From Saccopteryx bilineata (Eukaryota; Chordata; Mammalia; Chiroptera; Emballonuridae), in contig NC_089493.1 of the NCBI RefSeq assembly GCF_036850765.1, positions 187,335,140-187,399,139 of the forward strand: a stretch of 64,000 nt of DNA, in the 5' to 3' direction. Position numbers and translations under genes: made by a program. This document shows, piece after piece, positions 46,085 through 58,132 of the stretch. Under the pieces are notes generated by a model. The model did no database searches, had not been told where the DNA came from, and saw only the letters and a list, made by a program, of their open reading frames with translations. Position 1 is the stretch's first letter. Every line of letters starts with the position of its first letter.

Positions 46085-46450
46085 TCTATTTCTGTCTGGA
46101 GCGCTTGCATTGGTCTGCCGTTAGAAAACACCATAGACTTCGTGAATTAAAAGACCAGACTTTATTGTATTTCAGTTCTGGAGGCTACAAACTCCAGGTC
46201 AGGGTGCCGGCTGAGTCAGCTCCTGGTGAGGACACTGTTCTGCCTGAAGATGGTCCCTTTCTCAGTATGTGTGTGCAGAGAAACAGAGTGTGCTGTCTCT
46301 TATCTGGACATTCATCCTAGAGAATCAGGGCCCTCTCCTCATAGCCTCATTTAATGTTAACTACTTCGTAAGAGGCTCATTTCCAAATATAGTCACACTG
46401 GGGGATATAGCTTCACCATCTGGGTTTTGGAGGTATACAAACATTGAGTA
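46085..46450 (-). mobile_element. MLT1-type (MaLR) LTR, antisense
   Basis: Antisense text in the expected order: 'tcagttctggaggctacaaa', 'ccaggtcagggtgccggctg', 'ctcctggtgaggacactgtt', 'tcatttaatgttaactactt', 'caaatatagtcacactgggg'. This is an ancient mammalian LTR. Confidence 0.8.
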
Positions 46451-47042
46451 TATAACAGTGATCCAAGTGATTAGTTAGCTATTTGCTTAATATTTATAGT
46501 CTCAATAATGAAACTTCCCCCAAACAAATAAAATGTCATAATTCCAGTTCTGAGTTTAAATTACATATAAGCCTGTTGCTGACAATTAATACACATTCTG
46601 GCAGATTAAAAATACTGATTATCGAAAGCGAAGCACACACCAAGCAGGAGTGTCTGAAGAATATGAATCTCTAAATAAATTAAAATCACAGAGATGTGTT
46701 ATGTCACTGTACTGAGCAAGCCATTTGTCTTCTATACAGACAGAAAGTAGCTTATATATTTTTATAAATACACGTTCATTAAATATATTGTGCTTTGCTT
46801 CATTCTACATAATTTGCATAAAATATATTCTTGTCAGAGTTAAAACTTGGATTAATGTCTGTGTGAAGTTACCCGATTCATATTCAGTCATTTCACAGCT
46901 TTGTAGTTCTAATCAAACAACAATGCTCTTATCTAGACTAAGAAAATGGCTATCATTTACAAAAGAACTAGAAACACAATTCATATCAAGATGGCACTGC
47001 TTTTTGTCTGTGTTTCATCAGTCTGTGCTTAGAGTTTAACTA

Positions 47043-47043
<1 letters not shown>
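46451..47043. other. Unassigned AT-rich sequence
   Basis: Nothing recognised. Confidence 0.4.

Positions 47044-47081
<38 letters not shown>
47044..47081. repeat. (CA)n microsatellite
   Basis: About 18 CA units. Confidence 0.95.
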
Positions 47082-47087
<6 letters not shown>

Positions 47088-47198
47088 CCAAGGGCTAATT
47101 TGTTATTTCACTTAAAAAAAAAACAAAAAACAAATCAATGTACTTAAACAGGCATTTTTTTGTTGTTGTTTCTGTGGTTGTTTTCCCATTATCTTAAG

Positions 47199-47202
<4 letters not shown>

Positions 47203-47245
<43 letters not shown>
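47203..47245. repeat. (TA)n microsatellite
   Basis: About 21 perfect TA units, self-complementary. Confidence 0.95.
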
Positions 47246-47250
<5 letters not shown>

Positions 47251-47374
47251 ATGAGTGCTTTTGGCTACCCAATTAATTGTTCTGCCTCCTTTCCTTCCGA
47301 TTTTAATTTATCTACTGCATGTCTTTCAAATTTTAGTCAACCCATATCACTGTTTTTTTTCTTTTCCTTTCTTT

Positions 47375-48115
47375 AGCATGTTAAAAAAACCCACAGTAAA
47401 TGAACCATCTTAGCCAGTTTGAAGTGTACAGTTTATCGGTATTAAATACGTTCACACTGCTGGACAGCCATCACCACCGTTCATCTCGTAACGCTTTTCA
47501 TCTTGTAAAACGGAAGCCTATATCTAGTAAACGATGACGTCACGGTCTTCCCTCCCGCCAGCCCCTGGCAGCCACAATTTTGCTTTCTGTCTATGATTTT
47601 GTCTACTCTAAGTTACCTCATATCATTGGAACGATACAGTATTTGTTTTTTTGTGAGTAGCTCATTTCACGGAGCATAACGTCTCCAAGATATATCCATG
47701 TTGTGGTACCTTACAGAATGCCCTCACTTTAGAAGACAGAGTAATATTTCATTGCACGTAGATACCACGTTTTGTTTCTTCATTCATTCATCAATGGACA
47801 CTTGGGCTGCTTCGATATTTTAGGTATTGTGAGTACTACTGCCACGAGCATGACTGTGCAAATATCTCTTCAAGACGCTGCTTTTTTTTTTCTTTCATTC
47901 CTTCTTTTTGGGGATATATATCCAGATGTAGAATTGCTGGGTAATATGCAAATTCTGCTTTTAATTTCTTGAGGGACTTGCATAATGTTTTCCACAGCAG
48001 TGGTATGATTTTATATGTTCATCAGAACTGCCCAAAATTTCCAGTTTCTCCATGTCTCTGCCAACACTTATTATTTTCAATTATTTGACAGTAGTATCCT
48101 AATGGGTGTGAGGTA
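47375..48115 (-). mobile_element. Old L1 3' end, antisense
   Basis: Antisense L1 text over about 740 bp: 'agccagtttgaagtgtacag', 'cagcccctggcagccacaat', 'gtagaattgctgggtaatat', 'tctgccaacacttattattt', and 'aatgggtgtgaggtag'. Confidence 0.85.
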
Positions 48116-48269
48116 GTTATAACACTGCTTTTTATCTCATTACTCCATTGTCCCTAAACCTTCTGTGGCTCCCTAATAACACCTGGTAAAAACTACAAGG
48201 GCGTAACATGGTCGAGCCCGAGAGCAAGAAGACTATTTGGAATATAACAAGATGGGGGCGGGGCAGTGA
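48116..48269. other. Weak L2-like text
   Basis: 'cattactccattgtccctaa ... ctgtggctccctaataacac' may be L2-derived but is short. Confidence 0.3.
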
Positions 48270-48339
48270 TGAGGACACAGCCTGGATGAGTTAGTTACAC
48301 AGTATGAGGACACAGCCTGGATGAGTTAGTTACACAGTA
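48270..48339. repeat. 35-bp perfect tandem duplication
   Basis: Two identical adjacent units (48270-48304 and 48305-48339) starting TGAGGACACAGCCTGGATGA. Identity suggests a recent local duplication or strong conversion. Confidence 0.95.
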
Positions 48340-51300
48340 GCTGGATCCGGGAGAGTTTCACAGCGTGCTATCGGAGAGCTGTACGGGTTCAGGTGTTGGA
48401 TTTTATCTAAGTGCTTTAGGGAGTGATGGTATCGGATTTCTGTTTTAAAGCCCTGCTGTGTGGAAAAAAAGTCACATTCCTAAAAGCTAGAATTAAATTT
48501 TTTAATGGCGAGGTCCTGATTCAAATAAAAAGAAACTGTCGGGAAAGGAGGATTTGGTGGTAACCGCTTCTCCCGAGTGTCTGCAGTTATTTTCTTCACA
48601 CATCCTAACCAGTGCTCAAGGAGCAGGTTATCACGCCGCTTAAACGAGTCGGTCCCCGGCTGCCACAGCCACAGCCGGCATGCTCATGCGTTCCAGTTGT
48701 TTTTTAAACTGCATTTTACACCAGGGGAAATTGCACACAGTAAATGTCAAGGATTCACTAGGGGCATTTCAGTTTCTGAGGCATGAAGCTAATACATATT
48801 TGTCTTATTACCGTCAGCCCATCCGCTTTATTCCGTGGATGGCGCGGGCTCACAGTTCACAGGAGATGTAGTTACAAACGACCTTTGGGAGGTCGTGGGG
48901 ACCACAGCTTCCTAAATTCACAATGGTGTCGTGTCATTAATAAGAAACTAAGGAAATAAGGGCCACGGACTTTTTGATACTTGACTTCCTTGTAGAAACA
49001 GGTGTGTGTGTGTATGGGGGGTATTGGATATTTTTCAGCACTGAGACATGAAAGCTTAAATTGAAAACAACATAGAGCATGTGAGTGGGCAGCTTAACCC
49101 TCTCCTGTGGTTTCCATATTGCCCGACAATTTTCCTGAAGTAAACATGTTTTGCAGGATCATCAGGCTGTTAATGGTCTTTTGCTTGAATAGTTTCAAAA
49201 GACAGAAGGGAAGAAAATCCTGATTTCTTGGTGAGGGCAATTATACAGTAGGAGAGTCAGATGTTTTTCATCCAATATATGTTTATCTAGATTTATTCTT
49301 TATACTTTTAATCAGCTATTATACTTTTTGGAATAAATTATTTTATTGTCTTATTGTACTTTCATTTTATTTGTGGCAACAACTCTCAATGTCTTTTTTT
49401 TCCCTCCATGGTAATTAGTGGTGAGGAGCTCTTATAGGTAATTTTTATTCATTTTCTTAATTAGAATATATTTATAATCCTGGGGCTTCAGATATTATAA
49501 GCCTTCAATTGATGCTGAGTAGCTGACTTAAAGATAGTATGAGGTAGATCTTCAACTGTTTCTGTAACATCTCTCTAAATGCAGAGCTAAGAGGCTTTCT
49601 CTCTGTCCTATGCCCTTGTCCTAGGCCATGGCTCAACCGTCTATATTGGTGAAATCACAGATGGGATATTTGTAGCATTTTCCGGTGTTCATGGTATAAA
49701 TATTCTACCTGATGATAACAGGTATCAGTAATGACTAGTAACAAGTGACTTGCAAGATGACCACATTTTTTGCAATCATAGGTGTGCAGAAGGGATTAGT
49801 AAATATCTCGCAGGATAACTTCTCAAGAAAATTCCAGAGCCAAGTACATCTGTGCAAGAGAAGGCTCCCAAAGAATGGGTAAAAAGAAGGACTAGTATGA
49901 CCCTGAGCACAGGCAAAATGGGAGCTGTCCTACCCCTGTCTTCCTGTGTCACAACCATTTAGCCTCTTGTCATTATAGTTTATAGTTCAGTTTTGCCTTG
50001 TTCTTTCAGACTGAGACACCCACTTACACTCATTTCTCCCTAAAACATTTGCGAATTAGAATGCTATCTTATTCACGGGTATTTTCACGGATATCGACTT
50101 GAAGAACATACTTTTGAAAGCCAAACCCCCGTGATTGATTTATCTTTGCTTGATTGTGACCAAATAAAGGCAGGGTGGGAGAGGCAGTAGGGAAGGAAAC
50201 GACCCCATCATTTGATTGTCCAAGGTAATACCCTGCTACCAGTAAACCATTGATAACCTAAACCTTTTATATAATCTGAACGGATTATTTTGGCAAAGCG
50301 TCAGAAAAAAAATGGGCTTAAATCTTACCTAAGAGGACATCAGAATAACTCTGTCACTCAAGGAAGAGCTACCTTACTTTCGTGACAGAATTTAGTTTAC
50401 TGTTTATAGCAAAAGCAGATCTCTGACCTACCATCAGTCATGGTCCCAAGGACTCATCACTAATCAGTGCCAACATCACTTCCTACTAAGCTAAAGATTC
50501 AGCCTCTTCTTCAACACATTTGCCACTCACTTTCAGCCTCTTGAATTCAGCACTGAATACAGAGGTGTTCGGCAAGTCTAAACAAATATAGCTGCATACA
50601 CTTTTCTTAGAGAAAGAAATGAGTCTTCTCTTAATGTTCATATGAAAGCCCTTCATTTTGTGTGCCATTTTGTAATTTGCATCAAAAAAATCTACAGCAG
50701 TAAAAATATGTATATATTCAGATCCTTAAGTCTAGCCTTCCAAATGGAAGAAATAAATACCTCATAATCTTAATATTCACAGAGTGATATATGATGGAAT
50801 ATTTTTATGTAACTTCATTTTTCTTCAGAACTCTAATACATAGTCATTGCCTTATATTCCTTTTGGGCAGTTCAGAATCTTATCCAAGAAATGCATATTT
50901 ATCAATAAAGTTAATGTTTGCTAATTAACCATTTTAGTCCGAGAACCAATGATTGGTGTTGGCTTTACAGTATTTAATGGCTTTCGGATAAACGCTGGTT
51001 AAATTTATTTTTCTTCAAAATGTTGTAACTAATCGACAACTCAACTTTATATCTACCCTTTTGACATTAACTAGAGGAGGTTCAAGTAGTGAAAGTCAGT
51101 AAAAAATACGAAGAGTATTATATGTTATCATTCAATATGCTTTCAACACTAAAATAAAACAAGTCCCATGTTGATGTTTATATCAAATCAGGGGTATTTT
51201 TTTAGTTTTTTTTATATTTTTATTTTATCATTGTGATTTAGTAACCAAGTTAAACACAACACACACAAAAAAACTCATTTCCATGTAAGTCCTCTATTAA

Positions 51301-53249
51301 TTACTGTGAACGTAGCAAAAATGTTGGTGATTGGATATGGGCATTTTTCAGGAAGTTTAATGCATATGATGATAAGCTAAATAAAATGTAGAGTGCAAGG
51401 TTAGAAAACTGATATGACTTAAATTTTTTGTTGTTCTTGTTGGATAATATTATTTTCCTTTTTAAAAACTTGGGCATATAGTGGAGGGAAGAGAGCCAAT
51501 AATGCAGGAAGGCAATTCAAGATGGCCGTTTTCGTTCAGTGAAGAAAGATCTGCTTCCTGCTCCACGGACTCATTCTAGGACCCACCATGGCAGCAGTTC
51601 TGTCGTTTTCAAAGGTGATTCCTGAGATAATTCTCGTTTATTGTCATGCAGTTGGCAGGACATGTGAGAGCTCATGAAGGAGTGACCAGAGGTTTCACGG
51701 GCCAGGTGATTAACTAATATACCTCAGATTGAGTCCCATTCCATTGGGAGAACTGAGTCTAATGACCGCATCTAACTGCAAGGAAGGCTGGGGAATGTGT
51801 GCAAAACCTGAGCCTCATGCACAACGACCGAGAAAGACCTAGATGACAAATTGTGGTCAAGGGCAGCTCCGCCATTGGCTAGCAGAAAGACTAGATGGGA
51901 AGTTAGGTAAACTCTGTTTAACTTCCTAACCTAGTTTCATGGACTCTCCTTTAGAAGACAACTATGAAAACTTTTTTTTTTTTTTGAGACATGCTGACCT
52001 AGGGCAAAATTTTTATTCTGCCTCATGCCTTTAATGTAGTTGCAATTGCTCTTAAATTTGGGGGGATGAAGCAGAACCCCTGGCATTAGAGCGTTAAAAC
52101 CCCTGCCTTTGTATATCCCAACGCCCGAATGTCACTGTTACCCTCTCTTTTGAACAGGGTTGGCATGACATTGTCGGAGGGCTTCACCTGTGTTAGGAAG
52201 CACTCCCTTATTTTCATCTGGAGCTTTCGCGCAACCCACAGAGATACTTTTTTCTTACTCTCCACCAAAAATAACAGCCCTGAAAGAATGACAGAACGCA
52301 TTTCATGAAGGCAGCATGTAACCCACTGCTGGGAGCATGTCACTCGGGGTAAAAGCAGTTAGAGCTGTCGGCTACATGCTTCTCTGATGTTTCTCCTTAA
52401 ATCACTTGACTATTCCATGAAAAGTGTTTTAATTTTTTAGGTGACATAAGAGATGAGGCTATGGTGTATATGTCTAGGCTGTGTTTGCTGATTTTAAGTC
52501 TCTTTTGTCTTTATCCTGGAGGTGTAAGCCCTCAATAAACCCTGTGTGGTGGGGAATCGCTGCATGCAGAGAAGCAAAGGGTTTCTCTGCGCTGAAAGCT
52601 TCTGTGTTTTCCTTACAGGGTCCCTGGGATAACTGCTTGGCTGTCGAGGGTGGTTCTGTCTTTATTAAAAGAACGTTGGCCCTTACTTTTGTAAAAGCTT
52701 TCACTCTTCCTACTAATGCACATACGTGGTGCCATGACATGGTGGGATAATGAGTTTTTCCCCCACCAAAAATATGTACTGTCATTAGGGACTTCTGTCA
52801 CCACACTAATAAAAGCAGCAGTAATTAGTCAGCATCATTCTCATTACCTCTACTTATTTAGTGTCTTATGGATTAGGCACTCGGGAATTTTACTGATATA
52901 ATTTACAGCAGTTCTACACTAGGAATTATAATCTCTGTGTACCTTGCTTTCTAGGGGCTGTGTGTACCTTGCATTCTCTGGAATTGTGAATAGCAAAGCC
53001 CACACAATTGAATGTACACGTCCTGGTTACAGGTCACTGATGGGCCAGAGGTGTGGCCAAAAATAGCCTTGGAGAACAGGAAAAAAAAAAAAAAGAAAAG
53101 AAAAACAAGAAAAGGAGAAAAAGTTAATGGAAAGAAAAAACAAAATTAAGAAAGCCATATTAAAAATATTTTAAAAATCTGTATGTACTCACTAACAAAT
53201 ATATAGATAATTAGTGGAAGAATAAAAGGAAACAGGAGAGCAAAATAAT
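48340..53249. other. Long unassigned region
   Basis: About 4.9 kb with no gene or repeat that I can assign, apart from short A/T runs and an A-rich tract at 53080-53150. Open frames are short (103 codons or less), overlap on both strands and have no motif. The part near 52500-52860 is relatively GC-balanced and repeat-free. Confidence 0.4.
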
Positions 53250-53540
53250 AGGATACGATAGCATAGCATAGGATAGCATAGGATAGGATAGGATAGGATA
53301 GGGTAGGATAGGATAGGGTAGGGTGAGATGGGATGGGATGGGATGAGATAGCATAGCATAGGATAGGATAACATAGCAGCATAGTATAGCATAGGATAAC
53401 ATAGCATAGGATAGAATAGGATAACACAGGATAGCATAGCATAGCATAGGACAGCATAGGATAGGATAGGATAGGATAGGATAGCATAGCATAGGGTAAC
53501 ATAGCATATCATAGAATAGGATAGCATAGAATAGGATGGA
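53250..53540. repeat. (GGATA)n/(GCATA)n pentanucleotide array
   Basis: About 290 bp of 5-bp units, mainly ATAGG and ATAGC with GGGAT variants. The minus strand lacks stop codons in all three frames, giving spurious 111-130 codon frames of Tyr, Pro, Ser, Leu and Cys. Confidence 0.95.
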
Positions 53541-53838
53541 ATATTCTACTGAGATTTCCTTATCCTTCATTAAACATATAAAAATGAGTTTAGTTTTCAC
53601 CATCTATGTACCAGTTGTGGTTATCTTATTACAGTACAAGCAACCATCAGTAACAGTTAATGTAAAATAATAATAATATTAACAGAGGTGGTGAGGGAAA
53701 GCTGTAGGGTAGCTTGGGAGCTCAGCAAACAGAAGGAAAAGCTCAAGACGAAACTTTTCATTTACTCAAGCTGCTGACTTTAGGTTGAATTTGCTTCAAG
53801 CATTTCTTGTTCTGAGCCATTAAATTACCACGCAAATA
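53541..53838. other. Unassigned sequence
   Basis: Nothing recognised. Confidence 0.4.
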
Positions 53839-53960
53839 CCCCTAGGTGTTTCACAGGTCTAGCTCTACCTAGGTCCCGGGGTTCATCACTCGGGAGGAAC
53901 GGGAACCCCCAGGTGTTTCACAGGTCTAGCTCTACCCAGGTCACTTGGGAGGAACGGGAA
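53839..53960. repeat. Imperfect tandem duplication (67 and 55 bp)
   Basis: Both units share AGGTGTTTCACAGGTCTAGC and GGGAGGAACGGGAA. The first has an extra ~12 bp. Confidence 0.9.
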
Positions 53961-54420
53961 GAGGAGGCAATGGATGCATGTTGATTGACAGTTCCCACAA
54001 AGTTCTATGGTAGGGAATGAGTGGTTCTGTAAAGTGCAACCCTGGTGGCCATATGAGAGAAAGGACGAGAGGCTGAGCAGGCAGTGCCAGCGGAGGCTGA
54101 CCATGGTTTGTGGTTGTGCCAACTCCACAGATATGTTTCCCAACAGTTCTGGGGATATTTGACTGATAGTCCCAATGTCAAAGAAAAGGTTCCCACTTAA
54201 AATGGCAAAGAAGATTTTATTCCAGACTCTTGCAGGAGAAGGAAGAGGGGTGGAATTCAGCTCCCCTGAAACCGAAGTGGAAGAGTCTGCGAGAACTGAG
54301 GTCAGGTCACGGGGAAGTAGGAAGAACATTCGGCGGGAAGTCAGGCAGTGTGACCAGGTCCTGTTATATCTGCTGGTTGCTGCTATTGACCAGGTTTCTC
54401 CCCCTTGGCCTAGAGTGGGA
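53839..54420 (-). mobile_element. LTR-like segment, antisense (tentative)
   Basis: The minus strand shows an AATAAAA signal at about 54213 after a CT-rich, GC-richer stretch, and composition unlike its flanks. This is compatible with an ERV LTR or gene end. Its left part contains an imperfect tandem duplication (53839-53905 and 53906-53960). No inverted TG/CA ends or target duplication were identified. A 147-codon minus frame (53886-54329) has no domain. Confidence 0.35.
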
Positions 54421-54621
54421 GTTCAGGGTGCTCTTTCTTGATGATTCCATTTGAAAGGGATAAATTCCCAGTCTCGGAAAAGAGCTTCTTGGATTGTAAA
54501 GCTGGCAAGTGGCTGGAAGAAGATTGACATCTCAAAGGGGCAGAGAAGAATTTATACTTGAACCTTTTCTCCAGTAAATGCTCTGAGAAAAGGGATGTCG
54601 GGGACCTGGAATCAAAAAGAC
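54421..54621. other. Unassigned sequence
   Basis: Nothing recognised. Confidence 0.4.
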
Positions 54622-54630
54622 ACCTGTCCA

Positions 54631-54921
54631 TGCCTGACCAGGCGTTGGCACAGTGGATAGAGCGTTGGACTGGGATGCGGAGGACCCAGGTTCGACACCC
54701 CAAGGTCGCCAGCTTGAGCACAGGCTCATCTGGTTTGAGCAAGGCTCGCCAGCTTGAGCCCAAGATCACTGGCTTGAGCAAGGGGTCACTCGGTCTGCTG
54801 TAGCTCCCTAGTCAAGGTACATATGAGAAAGCAATCACTGAGAAACTAAGGAGCCACAACAAAGAATTGATGCTTCTCATCTCTCTCCCTTCCGGTCTGT
54901 CTCTTCCTCTCTCTGTCTCTG

Positions 54922-54997
<76 letters not shown>
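54631..54997 (+). mobile_element. ~300-bp tRNA-derived SINE
   Basis: Sense copy: head TGCCTGACCAGGCGTTGGCA, box B GGTTCGACACC, 'cgccagcttgagcacaggct', 'atatgagaaagcaatcactg', then (CA)n at 54924-54957 and (GA)n at 54958-54996. The target duplication ACCTGTCCA lies at 54622-54630 and 54998-55006. Confidence 0.93.
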
Positions 54998-55000
<3 letters not shown>

Positions 55001-55051
55001 TGTCCAGAGTTGAACCAAGCTGAGGGACACGTTGACATCCTCCTGGTCAAT

Positions 55052-55708
55052 TGTAAAGCCAATAGCCACAGCCAACCACCATCACAGCCGCCTGGCCCAT
55101 GCAGGTTCACATTGGATTCAGACAGATGGTAATGAAACAACTGAGCCAAAAACTGGTGGGCCATCATCTTTAATCCTCGCTTGCACCCAGCGGGCAAGTA
55201 AAAACACACACTGGGCTCCAAAACCCACTCACATTCAGTGCTCACAAAGCTACTGACTTACCCGAGTTTTCCTAGGATCAAAGCTTTCTACCTCACCAGT
55301 CTTATTCACCTCTATTACCCATCTCCTTCTCTCTGCACAAACTCTGCACAAACTGGCTTCTCCCTCAGCACTCCACCATCTTGGCGGCCTCTCCTCCATG
55401 TGGCCTTTCTCTGCTCTCCTCTCTAATGCTAATCTCAGGAACCGAGAGAGAACAAGCTCCTGGTCTGCCCCATTTTATAGTATAGAAATCAAAACCTTTA
55501 ATCCAATATACAAACAAGGAAGTCTCTGATACAAAATCACTTATCTGAGGCATGATGGAATTCCTCATGAGAGTGCACCACCCCACATCAAAAACTAAGC
55601 CTTAGGCTATAAGACTCCTGCCTGCTTGCAGCCTGTCTCCCCACATCCAATGCAAACTATAAGCGAGCAAACATATATATCATTATTTACAAACTTACTT
55701 GACCAACA
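55052..55708 (-). mobile_element. Solo LTR, minus strand (family shared with 56622)
   Basis: On the minus strand it begins TGTTGGTCAAG (55708) and ends GGCTTTACA (55052). It has a TATA-like ACTATAAAATGG near 55480, an AAGATGGTGGAG motif (YY1-like) near 55380 and an ATTAAA polyadenylation signal near 55170. Flanking 5-bp copies TCAAT (55047-55051) and TCAGT (55709-55713) differ at one base. No internal retroviral genes adjoin it. Confidence 0.8.
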
Positions 55709-56621
55709 TCAGTGATGTGCATCCTGTTGAGGAAAGCCTCCATTGTTGCTTCACGCTGCAGCTCCTGAACTTCTCCCGCCCCCTACTGGCCCTGCTGGGC
55801 TGGGGCAACTCACTCTGGCCCTGTGGTCACAAAGTAAGAAGGGAGCTTCCTGTTTCCCATTCTCCAGAGCAGCAATGCCACACCAGGGGGCTGTATGCGA
55901 CTCCCAAGGAGGACCTACAGAGAGAAGCAGGGACTTAGAGTGCACAGGAGAGAACAGCTTACAATTGAAATCAGACACTGAAACTTTGGAAGTTACACCT
56001 TCATTAGCCTAGCCTTCTTTGTCATTGTTCAGTCACCCACCCATCCCCCAAAACCTTTATTGTCCAGCTTCTTGGAATCCCAAACCGGCTCTTTCTCCCA
56101 CATCCTCCTGGCTCATATGCCAGGGGAGAGTGGAAAATTACCCTTACATTATTATGCAAAGAAAACTGCCCTTTCTTTGTTTCAGTCTCTCCAGGCAGGG
56201 CTAAACCTTCAGACTTATCCATGCATATTCAAATGAGAAATTTTCTAAATAGAAGAGCTGTGCAGCCTGGTTTCCACACATAAAAGACTACCAAAACTTT
56301 CCAAGAAGTTCTATTTCTTTCTTAATGTCTCAGATCATATTGTTAGGCTAGGTTCAAAATCAGAGTACCAGTGCTTTTGTATAAAAGGGGAAAAGGGAAG
56401 AAAAAACAATAAAAATTTTAGCTTCTCCCTCTACCCTGAAAGAGGAGGAAGGTATTTATTTATTTACTTGTTTATTTATTTATTATCTGAAAAAGAAATG
56501 ACTGAGACAAATAGAGAGACACTCTTCAAACCAAAATGATTATAATAGATGAAACCATTGTGATAGGAAAATTTAAGTATTGATTTTTTTCTGCTTTCCT
56601 GTATATTTTGAATTTTTATAC
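55709..56621. other. Unassigned spacer between two solo LTRs
   Basis: About 0.9 kb without gag, pol or env motifs, so the two LTRs do not bound one provirus. A (TTTA)n stretch lies at 56454-56484. Confidence 0.5.
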
Positions 56622-57306
56622 TGTTGGGCAGATAAAATATATTATGCTCACCTTGTTAAAGATGGCGGTGCCCATGTAGAAGCCCGTTGCCCAGGTGATA
56701 TTAATGTGTGTTGGGGGCGGGCTGTGTGCAGGCAGAATTCTTGTAGCCTGCAGCTTGGTTTTAGGACTAAGCCTTTCCCACCCTTTTTGATGGGGGAGGT
56801 GCAATCCCATCATGCCTCAGAGAAGTGACTTTGTATTAGAGGCTTCCCTATTTTGTATATTGGATTAAACATTTTGATTTCTGCACTATAAAGTGGGGCA
56901 GACCGGGAGCTTGCTCGTGCGGTTCTTAAGATTAGCTTTAGAGAGGAGAGCAGAAAAAGGCCACGTGGAGGAGACCAGGAGAAGCAGCTAAGATGGTGGA
57001 GTGCTGAGTGAGAAGCTAGTTTGTGCAGGGAGAAGGAAAGAGATGGGGAACAGAGGTGAATAAGTCTGGTGAGCTAGAAACCATTGATCCTAGAAAACTT
57101 GGAGAAGTCAGTGGCTTTGTGAGCACTGAATGAGTGGGTTTTGGAGCCCAGTGTGTGTTTTTACTTGCCCGCTGGGTGCAAGCTAGGAGTAAAGCTGATG
57201 CCCCACCAGTTTTTGGCTCTGTTGTTTCTTTACTGACTGTTCGAATCCAATGTGAACCTGAAAGGGCCAGGCGGCTGTGATGGTGGCCGTGGCCACTGGC
57301 TTTACA
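56622..57306 (+). mobile_element. Solo LTR, plus strand, with perfect 5-bp TSD
   Basis: Begins TGTTGGGCAGATAAAA and ends GGCTTTACA. The 5-bp duplication TATAC is perfect (56617-56621 and 57307-57311). A TATA-like ACTATAAAGTGG lies near 56886, a YY1-like AAGATGGTGGAG near 56991 and an AGTAAAGC variant of the poly(A) signal near 57189. It aligns over most of its length with the reverse complement of 55052-55708, with extra 5' U3 sequence. Confidence 0.88.
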
Positions 57307-57311
57307 TATAC

Positions 57312-58049
57312 TTACGACGTGTATGACTAAAAATGAGTCAAGGTAGAATGAAAGTAAAGATAGAAATGAGATGCCCCAAAATAACATTGTCGTTGTTATA
57401 TAGACAGAGAGAGAGAGTGAAAGGGACGGATAGACAGACAGACATAAATATAGAATTGCCAGTCAAGCAGTGAAGGTATCTAGGTCATAGAATATTTGAA
57501 AGACAGCTGACTGTGCAAGTGACTGATTAGTGACCTAAAAAGTTATATTTAAAGAGCATATTATAGGGGGTACTAAAATATAATTTTCTACCATTACAAA
57601 ATGGAAAAGAGTTAGACCAAAAAAAAAAAAGCCTGCACCTCAGCAGGTAGCCCTTCCAGGAACATGGCTGAGACATGGATACAAAAGGTCTTAGTGGTTG
57701 TACTATCAGTAATACCAGAAGGCACCACTTACTGCTTCCAGAACCATCATACCTGGCCTGTAAAGATATTTAATTTGCTATGAAATTAGTTAAAATTCTT
57801 AAACTATATTGATCCTTTAGAGTAAAAACCTAAAATAAAGCTTCTGATTTTTCCTTTATAAATTTAAACGTGTGACAATAGGCTTTTATTTCTGTAGACT
57901 AAGAACAGGCTGAATAACATGCCTCCCAGCATAAACAAGACGGGGATGCTCCAATTACATAGATCCTCTTGGCAGGTGTCAAGAGGTGCTGTGTGGCATT
58001 GACTGGCATTGATGACTTTGGGTGGGGCAGATGTTCAAAGGACAATTCT
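57312..58049. other. Unassigned sequence
   Basis: Short GA-rich stretch near 57401-57450. No gene recognised. Confidence 0.4.
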
Positions 58050-58057
58050 TTTCTTTC

Positions 58058-58129
<72 letters not shown>

Positions 58130-58132
58130 TTT
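58050..58132. repeat. (TTTC)n microsatellite
   Basis: About 19 TTTC units, nearly perfect. Confidence 0.95.

Noticed and set aside
53146..53603. Three overlapping 111-130 codon frames rich in Tyr/Cys/Pro as a secreted or membrane protein
   Set aside because: They are translations of a pentanucleotide microsatellite.
55052..57306. A complete provirus bounded by two LTRs
   Set aside because: The LTRs are in opposite orientation, each with its own target duplication, and the spacer has no retroviral gene motifs.
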